Positions 38,601 through 50,600 of a stretch of DNA of 64,000 nt are shown in pieces. The DNA is taken from contig CM066912.1 in NCBI GenBank assembly GCA_033964015.1, positions 24,153,605 to 24,217,604 of the forward strand, given 5' to 3'. A program made the translations under genes and the position numbers. Position 1 is the first letter of the stretch, and every line of letters begins with the position of its first letter. This DNA comes from Scolanthus callimorphus. Taxonomy: Eukaryota > Cnidaria > Anthozoa > Actiniaria > Edwardsiidae. The notes beneath the pieces were generated by a model, which was not told the origin of the DNA, searched no databases, and saw nothing but the letters and a program-made list of their open reading frames with translations.

Positions 38601-41600
38601 TTGCATTGTGAGGCACCATGTCACGCGTTGTCCATCCTTCAGCGCAACAACGTTGTGTGGAAAGTTGTATTTCAAAGTTGTCTGTTGTAATACACCGCCT
38701 TTGTTTATTTCTAGCCTTGCGTAGGGGTTCCTTCATCCTTCAGGGGCGTTCGTGATCATCAGTGTCGAAGAAAGAAAATCGGAGGACACAAGGACTGGAG
38801 CCTCTACAACATTTACAAAGGTTGTTAGCAATGAGATCTGAATCAATGCCGTTATCATGCTCAGTTTAATTCATTAATTGTTTTATTCTTCATCGAGCAA
38901 CTAACTGTCCGATTTTGTCTTCATTCATGTCTCGCCATGAGATATCGCCGCCATTTCCTGCTTTCCTTGCCTGAGAGAGCAGGCAGTTCACACGGAATTT
39001 CTGCAGAAACCCAACCATTGGAAAAGCTAAATTTCCCATGGTAGAAGAATGGGAAGTGTTCGGATTTCCCATGGCTATCCTTGTGAATTCAACACTTTCC
39101 ATGTGTATGACTTGGGAATTTCAGCTTTTTCCATGGATGGGTTTCTGCAGAAATTCCCTGTGAGATCAGACGCGTATTGTAATTTCGAGGGCGGATATTT
39201 CTGCCACTGTAGCTAGATTTACTTATAAAATTCATTGTTTTCTTTGCTTTTTAACTTTATTGCTATTTTTGCAGAGGACCTCAACTGTGATTTCGAGAAA
39301 GACTTGTGCTTCTGGAGAAACGAAGATAACGGAAAAAATGACGATTTTGATTGGGCCCATAACACAGGAAAGACACCATCGGGTGGAACGGGACCAACTT
39401 TTGATCACACGAAGGGCGAAGGAGGAAAAGGTATAGAAACGCGGTAATACGATAGAGTTACCATGGTAAAGCTACTATGGTGACTTTGTGATACTACGAC
39501 CAAACGAAGGAAGAAGGAAAGAAATGTATAAATACCACGGTGGTATGATACATTTACCATGGTAAATCTTTTCAAATACCATGGTAAACTTTCGATACCA
39601 CGTCTACACGGAACGGGAGAAGGAGGAATAGTTATAAATACCGCGGTGACATGGTATATTTACCATGGTAAAGCTTTTAAAATACCGCGGTAAACCGATA
39701 AATTTACCATGGTAAAGCTTTTCAAATACCATGGTGACCTTTCAATACCACGTTTACACGGAGCGGGAGAAGGAGGAAAAGTTGAAAATACCGCGGTATG
39801 GTATATTAACCATGATAAAGCTTTTAAAATACCATGGCGAGCTTTCGATACTATGATCACACGAAGCCGGAGAAGGTGGAAAATGTATAAATACCGCGGT
39901 AATCACATATATTTACCATGGTAAAGCTATTCAAATATGGTGACTTTGTGAAACTACGATCACACGAATTTTAATTTTAATGTATGCTATTTTAATCGTC
40001 GGCTAACGAACTCGCGCAGCATGCCGACAGTTTCGACAATTTGCGGACATTCGACAAAATCGCCAGTGATTGCTCGACAAATTGTCAATTTACAGTCAAA
40101 AGACATGAAGCGTGCCCCCTAGATTTGAACATTCAAATCGCTATTCCATTATTAATGGCACGCTTCATGTCTTGACTGTAAGAAGTTTGCGTTTTTGGCT
40201 GTTTAACCGTCGCGCAACGTGCCCGCGTTCGATATTCAACAAAATCAGTCGCCAGCAGTTGCTTGAAAAAATTGTCACATTGCTTCAGTTTACTAGGTTG
40301 TGTTTAATGCTGAACGTCTCTCGACAATGTTCGACAAATCGCCAGCGACTGCTTGATGAAATTGTCAAATTATCAAAGTTATATTGTGATTAGTTGATCG
40401 TCGACTAGCGGACAAGCGCAACGTGCCGACATCCTCTCGACAATGTTCGACATTCGTCAAAATCCCCAACTTTTGCTTGATTAACTAATTGCTTTGCTGT
40501 TTCCATAGGTCGTTATTTCTTTATCGAAACCTCTCGTCCCACCGAGGTCTCTCGACAATGTTCGACATTCAACAAAATCGCCAACTATTGCTTGATTAAC
40601 TAATTGCTTTGCTGTATCCATAGGTCGTTATTTCTTTATCGAAACCTCTCGTCCCACCGAGGTCTCTCGACAATGTTCGACATTCGACAAAATCGCCAAC
40701 TATTGCTCGATTAACTAATTGCTTTGCTGTATCCATAGGTCGTTATTTCTTTATCGAAACCTCTCGTCCCACCGAGATCTCTCGACAATGTTCGACATTC
40801 GACAAAATCGCCAACTTTTGCTTGATTAACTAATTGCTTTGCTGTATCCATAGGTCGTTATTTCTTTATCGAAACCTCTCGTCCCACAGAGGTCGGCTGG
40901 CGGGCTCGCCTGATCAGTCGACATATCGCCAAACACGTGACTTGCTTCTCCTTCTGGTATCATGCATTTGGCGAGGACGATCACTTTGGCAGGTTACAGT
41001 TGCTATTGAATACCACGAATAGAGAGAAACTGATCTGGGAAGTAACGCGTAGCCATGGCGACAAGTGGATCAAAAAGAGCGTGACCATACTGAGTTTGAT
41101 GCCGTATAGAGTGAGTAGAGTGCATGACAAGTATCTTTATACAAGGCGGCATCTGAGCCCTATTGTGCCCGCTTATCTATTGTCTAAAGCTATGGCTAAA
41201 CTGGGACATATGTAGCGCGCAACATTGTAACCGGACACGTTTCCTTCGCGTTTCCCTGTTTAGCCGCGTGGGAAACATTGTCGCGCACAACAAATTTTGT
41301 AACCGGGACACAAAGAAATGTTTCTTCGCAAGACAAGAACTATTTCATTTGTCCGAGACACAGGCGTGCAATGTTTCCTAGTTTAGCCACTCGGGAAAAC
41401 ACGAGGGACACACATGTTGCGCGCTACATGTGTCCTAGTTTAGCCATAGCTTAAGACCCCGTTTATACGAGACTGGTTCAGAACCGGATCGGTACAATTC
41501 TGGAACGTACCTTTCGCGCCTTCACACTGGACCTGCGGTACCGGACCGATTTTGGCGCGACTAGGCGTGCTTTTTGGGGACCAGAATTGTACCGGTACCG

Positions 41601-44600
41601 TATGAACAGGCGGTACCGTACCAAAATTGTACCGGTCCTTAGTAATGCACCGTGGGCATGATTCCGTTGTGTTGTCGTTCCAGATAGTGATCCAAGGAGT
41701 TCGTGGAGATGGATATCGTAGTGATATCGCTGTGGATGATTTCTCTTTCGCGGAAGGAGCTTGCATGAGCAACAAGATACCATCGCCAGAAGAAAACAGT
41801 AAGATTTTTATCAATCGGGATGCATGATGCGGTGGTTAGATCAACAATTCATTACAGGCCCTTAACACTCATGACATCTCAACTAAAAAAGAGATTGAGA
41901 GTCCAGTTGATAGATTAATATAAGTTTTTGAACACTTATTTTTGTTTTTCTTTTTTCGTGTTCAAAAAACCAAAAAACAACACGGCGTGCAATGCATTAT
42001 ATTATAGAACGGTGACACGGGCCTTTAAAATAGAATGAGCGAGTCACGAGTTTAGTGAACGGGTTGGGGCTTACATCAACGGGTCGATCACGAGTTGGGT
42101 GAACGAGTTAAGGGTTAAATCGACGAGTCACGAGTTTAGTGAACGGGTTGGGGCTTACATCAACGGGTCACGAGTTGGGTGAACGAGTTACGGGTTAGAT
42201 CGACGAGTCACGAGTTCGATTATTGATGAATGTTACCTGATGTGGCTAAACGCGGAAACCTCGTGCGCGCATGAAATCTTGCCGCAACATTGTTGCAATA
42301 GACTGCTTGCAGCCCCTTCTTCGGCGAACGTCCGTAAATCCAGGGAAATGTTTTTTACCCGCGGCGCTCTTCAATTTGTTTACTGTGTCGAGTACTCAGG
42401 AGAGGGAGAGATGTGCCACGCGGGGAAAACGCCGACAAAAAAAAACGGCGTTTTCCCCCCGTGACGTGTCTCTCCCTCTCCTGGGAAACTCGACACTTGT
42501 AAACAAATCGAAGTGCGCCGCGGGTAAAAAACATTTCCCTCGATTTACGGACGTTCGCCGAAGAAGGGGCTGCAAGCAGTCTATTGTTGCATTGTTTAGC
42601 CAGCTCTTTAGCCTAATAAACTGTCTACAAAACTAAACTTCTTTTTTTTTAGAAATCCCGACGCCTCCTTGCCTCGCATTCTGTGAGTCAAAATCTGCCA
42701 AGAAAATGTTCATGATGCGAGTTCAAGACGGCACTCCGTGTTATGGAAACCCAGCTATTTATGATGTGTGCGTTAAAGGGCGATGCATGGTTAGTACGGA
42801 ACACTGAAACTGTGATGTTAGCACAGGGCTAAAAATAACGGCTGAAAACAGTCTCGTACCCAGACGTTATTTTTTGCGTCTCTTGCGGTGATTTCTCCAA
42901 TCGATTTCTCTATGAAAATTATTTTGGAGGCGTACGGACTGGGAATGAGTACTAGACACGGCGCGCAATGCATTGTGGGACAGCCCATAACTCTCTGCGC
43001 GCCATGTTAAAACTATCCCACGAACCATTGCGCACCCTAAAAAAAAACGGAAAGCGTATGGGTACGAGACCTGTCTCAGAGCGAGTAGACTTTAGGGCTC
43101 ACAAGGCCGACGACGTTTATGGAAATGGTTGTATACAATTATCGTCGCGTAAATGTGTTTTCTATGTTGTTCAGCCTGTAGGTTGTGATGGTAAAGTCGG
43201 GTCCAAGATCGCGTTTGACAATTGCGGCATCTGTGGTGGCCATAACGACACTTGTAAAGTTAGTGAAGGTGTCATCACTACAACACCAGATGAAGGTGAG
43301 GCGAGTCACGAGTTGAGTGTACGGGTTAGATCAACGAGTCGTGAGTTGAGTGAGCGAGTCACGAGTTCAATAAATGGGTTTAGGGGTTACATGAACGAAT
43401 CATGAATTGGGTGAACAGGTCACGAGTCGAGGGAACGGGTTGCGGGTAAAATCAACGAGTCACGAGTTGTATGAGCGATTTACGAGTTGAGTGAAAGGGC
43501 TAGGGGTTACAACGAGTGAATGGCAGAATGAACGGGTCACGAGTTATAAATCAACGGTCAACGAGTTGGAGGAACGGGTCACGTGTTGAGTGAGCGAGTT
43601 ACCGGTTACCGGTTTCCGGTTAGATCAGCGAATCATGAGTTGTATGAACATGTCACGAGTTCAGTCAACAGGTTAGGGGCTAGATCAATGAGTTACGGTT
43701 TGGGTAAACGGGTCACGAGTTTAGTGAAATAGTTAGAGGTCACGTCAAAGAGTCACGAGTTTGGTGAACGGGCTACGAGTTGAGTGAACGGGTTGCGGGT
43801 TAGAGCAATGCGAGTTGGATGAGCGAGTAACGAGTTGGATGAGCGAGTAACGAGATGGGTGGACGGCCGGGTTTGTGGTTAAATCAACGAGTGACAAGTT
43901 GTGTGAGTGAATGGGTTACGGGTTAAATCAACGAGTCACGAGTTGAATAAGCGAGTCACGATTTGAGTGAACGGGTTACGGGTTAGACCAAGAAGTCACG
44001 AGTTGCATGAGCGAGTGACGAGTTGAGCGAACAGGTTAGGGGCTACATGAACAAGTCATGAGTTCAGAACGGGTGACGAGTTGAGTGAAAGGAGTAACGT
44101 GTATACGAGCTGTTGTTACATGATTTCAGGAGACTCGTTTAGAGTAGTGTGGCGAGTCCCGAGTTCATGAGTGAACGAGTCACCGACAGGGTGAACGAGT
44201 TACGAGTTGCGTTTGCGAGTCCCGAGTTAGTTTGTACCCGGTCTCGGCGGGCGGGATTTATAAGAACAAGGATCAAGAGTCCATTTAGCATCACTAAACT
44301 GTATTGCGTTGCTTTTTTAGAGGACGAAGGCGAGGTTATTCTAGAATGCCCAGTTGGATCAACAAACATCTTAGTGGAGGAGTTCAACGAATCGCCAAAC
44401 TTTCTATGTAAGGAAAACTATTGTTGGCTGGGTTTTTTTTTCCATTATTGATACATTCAGTGTGAAGAAAGTAATAGCAAGAACAGCAAGAATGACTAGC
44501 TGATTAATGATAAGCTTATTTTGTTGATCATCCTTACAGCTCTGCAGATCAATGGAGTGTTCAATGATACTCTGATTAACGGACATGAGAATGGCTCCAC

Positions 44601-47600
44601 CCCCGGGATTTATCTGGTGGCAGGTACTAAGTTCATGTACTCAAGAGAAGCGGAATCCGAGAAACTCCAAGCCCTGGGACCCATCAAGGAACCGATTGTT
44701 GTTAAGGTTCGTATCGCTTGTCTTTTTGATGTTTGGATAACACGGTCATATTGGCTAATCGCATTTTTCTTACACACCGGGGGATCGGGGACCCTACCAT
44801 TTGAATACCACCCTCCCCTGGAATTTCCAGAGGTCCTCGACATCCCCCTCCCCCTACCATTGGAATTTCCCGGGCTTAGATAAACCCCCTCCCCCCTGAA
44901 ATTTTCCAGGGTCCTCGGCCCCCTGGTGCGGAAAAAAAGCCATTGTCAATGGGGTCCCTACAAGAGCCATTGGCGCGGACTAATTATTAACTTGTAGTAT
45001 CACCCAACTACTAGACTTTTGCCAATGCTGCATTCTGATTGGCTACGCTACTAGGGGACTATTATCAATAGACCTCTAGTAGCGAAAGCGCCGATTTTGA
45101 ACATGAAAACAATGGCGGCCGCTTCTCGTTTTGTCGAGGTTTCCCGGTGATTTATGAACACAATTTTTCACTTTTTTTGTCCAACTAGTTGGGTGATACT
45201 TAAACAATTAGACCTCTCGCCCTCAAGGGCCACGGTCAATAGCCCATTCGGCCTGCGTCCTCATGGGCTATTGGCCCGTAGCCCTTTCGGGCTCGAGGTC
45301 TAATTGTTAAGTAGTCCCCAATTTTCAAACTTTGGTAAGACAAAATTGGACGTTGAAAGCTTTCATTTGCCCATTTCAAAACTCGTTGGGATTAACGGCC
45401 ATGATCTTTCTTTCTTACGAAAGAAAGGAGGGAATAATGAAAAGAAGAGAACAATTGCTGAAGATAGCGACTAGAAGTATATTTTGGCGACCAATCTCTC
45501 GCCCATTTGTGCCCTTAAAAAAGTATTTTAAAGATATCAAATTGATAAAAACACAGTATTTCATTTGTATTACTAATTCCAATCAAGGTATAAACTATGC
45601 CATTTATTCTCTCCTTCATTATAAAGGCTAATAAAAAGAAAGGGCACAAGAAGACTCCGATATCGATAAAGTACAAGCTCTACAAACCCAACAAGGAGCC
45701 GACTATTTACTTCTGGAAGCCGATTGGCTGGTCCAACTGTACGCACCCATGCGGCGGTGGTGAGTATGGACGTTTAAACTATGACTAAGGTTCCTTATAT
45801 TGGATTTTATTATAGCTACGATATAACGCGCGCTCTGATTGGTCCAAATCTATGCTCTATTACACCGATAAAGTAATGGTTCTTCCCCGCTATATCATAA
45901 CAACGTTATGTGTCTCTCCCAACATCACGCGTGCTCTATTGCGCCGATAAAGTCATAGAAAGTTGTGCTCTAATACTTGAAGGCCCATCACCAACCGGGA
46001 GCCTTTGCGGACTCTTAGCCAATCAGAGCAGCCGAAAAACAATGGATCAATTTGAAAAAAAGGAAAACGGGATGCAAAGGCTCCCGGTTGGTGGTGGGCC
46101 TTTAACTATTGGGTTATTTTAAGGAGACTTCTTGCCTTGCCACAATTGACCTACGTTGAACAACAGAAAACTGTTTCTAAAAATAGCTTGGTCAGTGAAA
46201 ACGCTGCCTCAAGAATGTATCTCAGATGGAAGCTCCAACTCATCGGCTCCTGACTATTATTATTATTTCACAGGAAAAAAACGATTTGTTGTTTTATTTA
46301 CACAGGTAAACAAAAAAGATTATATGATTGCTATCGCAAGAATGACGGCAAGAAAGTCTTGTACAAACTGTGTTATGGAGTTAGTCGGCCGAAACCATGG
46401 AAACAGATCTGTAACACAGATGACTGTCAAGTTCAGTAAGTGCGCATGCGTGACGAATACATCCCATAAATCCTTACTGCGCGCGCGCAAGTGAAAACGA
46501 GGCTGGATTCCGCTAACCTAAGCGTTTTTTTTTTGACAAACGTGATTCTTACCTCAGTATCTTCCTTGTGCCGTAAACAGTTGGTTAAGATTTCATCGCT
46601 GAAGCTAGTAGTCTATTTTATTTTTAAGGGCCCTTTTCGCTTGGAGGGGCTCCTGTGTCTGTGTATGGAACGTTTCTGATTGGCTGAAATAATTACTGCG
46701 TGCGCATGACACCGAGGCTGGATTCTGAAGCATTCTCGAACCCAGCGCTTCCCAGCTCGTTACCTCGCGGGGGATGCTCTGGTGACAGCCACTGACGCAT
46801 GCGCGAGGCTTAATACAGATCCGTTGAGAAAAAAAGACCTTTCAGCGCATGCTCCAACGTTCAAAATCAGCCAATCAGCGAACGCCCTCAAATGGCCGCA
46901 ACCAGAGCCTCCCCTGCGAAGTGACGACCCGGGGAGCTCTGGGTGCGAAATGGATTCTGAAGAGGATGAGTGAGTGAGTGAAGTCTACTTGTTTATGAGA
47001 ACATTCAAAGAGGTTTTAAGACGAGCCTGGACGCGTCTACATTTCTCAACTGTTTCTTTTTATCAGGGGCTCGAAATTCGACCGTATCGGTCGCAACAGC
47101 GACCAGAATTTGCGACTAAAAAATATCAGTTAGTCGCAAAATATCGATTATTGTTATAGATATCTCTTAAGGTTTGCTTCCAATTTTACGACTTTGAGCT
47201 CTCTTTTTGCGACAAAAACTCATCAAGCAAGTCGCAAAAATTGCGACTTTTAGACCCTGTTCACGCGAGACAGGTACAAAACCGGTACAATTCTGGTACG
47301 GTACCGCCTGTTCATACGGTACCTGTACAATTCTGGCACGTTTTGCAACAGTGTTCACACAGGACCGTGCACGCCTAGCCGTGCCAAAATCGGTCTGGTA
47401 CTGCAGGTCCCGTGTGAACGCGCGACGGTACCGTACGAGAATTGTACCGGTCCGGTGCGGTTTTGTACCGGTCTCGTGTGAACGGGGTCTTGAGTTCTCT
47501 TGATTTCGAGGCCTGATTAATATTATTTATTCATGTGTAGTTATTCATGGAAGATCTATCAATGGAGTCAGTGTTCCGTCACATGCGATACAGGCATCCA

Positions 47601-50600
47601 AATCCGCGTTCTTACTTGCATCGCCTCCTTATATGGTCGTGCCGATCACAGAGTCCCGGATGCTAACTGCACCAGCAAGAAGCCGCTGACCAAAAAGAAG
47701 TGCAGTCTTAAGGAATGTCTTGCCACGTGGAAAGCAGGACCGTGGACATTGGTAGGGCACGAACTCGAAGATCTCTTATTATATAAATTTAGCCGGCTCT
47801 CCAGTGGGGTTTTTCGGATATTTGATCTTTTTGGTGCGTGGGATTCCTGTGTCGCGGGGAAAAGAAGACACAGGAATCCCGCGCGTCAAAAAAAATCAAA
47901 TATCCGAAAAACTTTCTTCAACTTTTCCTGATGAATATATCCACACACATTTATTATGATGCAATTTCTAACATATTCCTGCAATCGGTGTCTTTTCCTT
48001 GCTCTATGTCAAAGAAACATGTGGCTTGTCCGACGTAGCAACAGTAACTAGGGAGGTAGAGCAATATGAATGCGAGATCGGTGAATTAAGTAATTCCATC
48101 GATTTCCTCGCGTTTGCGGAGCCAGAGCGGAGCCCCAGAACTTTGTTTTGAATTGTGTCATTCACTTTCAAATTAGACTCTTTTTCTTCCCTTATAGTGT
48201 TCCAAGACGTGCGGCCGGGACTGCGCACGCGCAGTGTGAAGTGTGTAGATAAGAAAGGCAAGCCTTCAAAGCTGTGCAGCGATGAATCAAGACTCAGCTC
48301 GTCCAGCTATTGTAGCCTTACAAATGCGTCAACCAGGGTATGAATACTATATCATTCTATACTATGAATTTCCGTTGCGTCTCTGCGAAGTGCGTCTCTG
48401 ATTTGCTGATTCCCGCAAATTCTGGCGCTTGTGTAGCCATACAGGACAAATATTTTACCAAGAGAATTTGAATTACAAAGTCTGCTTTCAATTCAGTTGT
48501 GGGAGCATTTTTGGAATTGAAAAGTTTCAAATGTTTTGACACAAGGTAGGGTTAAAAAGCGTGTTTGTAAGAGACCTGAGAAACACGATTGTCACGCAAC
48601 GCTGTCGCGCGTCTGTATGTTATTTTCTAAAGCAATAAAAATACTTTCTGCGTGCTCTCTGGTTTCTTACAAACACTCGGGGAATGTTGGTCGAACTGAT
48701 AAAACTTGAACTAGACACTCGCCTTCGGCTCGTGTCTTTCAAGTTTTGATCAGTTCGACCAACATCCCCCTCGTGTTTGTAAGAAAGCAGAGAGCACGCG
48801 GAAAGTACTTTTATTGCTTAATTATTATATAAACTATAGTGTGGGCCACTAATGCCCACTGTCGCGCAGTTCATCAATTCGAAAAATTTTCACACAAAAA
48901 ATTATGTAATAAACAGAATAATACATGGGCGCTTGGAGATATGAAATTTATCTTCTCGTGTTCACATTTGATATCCCCATCGTTCGCTGCGCTCACTCGT
49001 GAGATATCAAAATTTAAACACTCGAAGATAATTTTCATATTCCCACGCACCCATGTATTATTCTCTATATAACCATATTTGGCAACCTTACATTCCCTCA
49101 ACTCACTTTGTCGTCTTTCTAATTCCAGAGCCTGTTGTATTAGGAAATCTGTCTTGCACCTTTGAGGCAGGGTTTTGCAAGTGGCGTAACTCACGTGTAG
49201 GAGATCAATTCGACTGGCAGCTGCGCTCGGGTACCACACCTAGTAGATATACTGGACCCGGATATGATCACACCTTTAGAAGTGCGCGGCGAAAGGGTAA
49301 GAGCTTTTTTAAAACTTAAACGCTTAAAAGCTCTTGTTTAAAAGTGGAGCCTGACACGATACGCTCTAGGAACGATCACTGAATTATCAGCAAAACTAAT
49401 AAGACCATCCTTTCAGATAAATATTTAAGAATATGTAAAGCTAAAAAGCATGGTCGGATGGATCGAGAAATAGCGAGATTATATACGATGTCTTTTCGAG
49501 GTTTTTAGCCTTCGCTGGCCATCGTTACGGGACGATACTTCTTTGATTTGAGATGCACAGAACAGCTGCGCAGTTGTGTGACAGACTTCCTTTAACCCTA
49601 TTCAGACTGGGGGGTCTTTTCGAGCCCCCCCTCCAGTAAAATCCTGATTACTCTAAACCACTGCAGCTATGATAGTGAAACTTCGTGACTTTTCCTAAAA
49701 TTTATCTGGGGACATTTTGGTGTCAATGACATGTCAGGGTCATCGGCCCAGTTTCCATGGCAACCACTTTTTGACATGCATGTTTTGCAAAACTCGAAAA
49801 AACGTGAATTTTTCATATTTCAAGCTTAATGTTGGACGAAACTCAGCCGATCTCTGTTGTTTCGAGATCCCAACTGAAATCCAATATGCCTGTCACTAAC
49901 CTGACTAAGCTGGACGTGCCTAATATGGTAGGGATAATTACTTATCATCACCTTACAGTAATGATTAACAAATGTTGGACATATTGTCCAATTTATGACT
50001 ATCGGAGCTTGAACTCATTAGTAATTTATGTACAGGCTAATTAATTTTTGACACAAATCTTTGGGGGGGAGGGGTCGGGGGATTTTGTTCATTTTAACAT
50101 ATGGTCTAAAACTAGCTCTGTGATTCACAAATATCCTTTTAATTCAACTTTTTGAATGTCAAACACTTCTTTTATGAGTATTTTGTACATTTTGACCATT
50201 TTTTTCTCATTGAGTATTTATCTGAAGAGTCAAATGGAAATTAAATGAAATCCAAGATGGCGGATCCAAGATGGCGGATTCAAAAGTCGTCATTATGACG
50301 CAAGTTTAATAAAATTTATGTGTTAATGACACAAATTATTACATTTACATTATCTTGATGTTAATAGTTGGCTTTTAGAGTATTATCTACCAAGTTTTTG
50401 GAAGTTAATTAAAATTACTTAAAAATTGATAAAACATTGAGAATGACGTCATTGTGACGTCACATTTTGCTCCCACGTGACAAAAATGGGTGTGGTGATT
50501 TGTCTAAGGCTCGTGATCATTGTGTTAAAGTTTGATGATCATAGCCCCAGTGGTTCCAGAGATATAGAGGGGGGGGGGGCGAATTAGCCCCCCCCCCCCC

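Noticed and set aside
42968..43405. 145-residue open frame read as a single exon
   Set aside because: Only 43175-43295 is coding (Cys-rich end); the rest is MITE upstream and minisatellite downstream.
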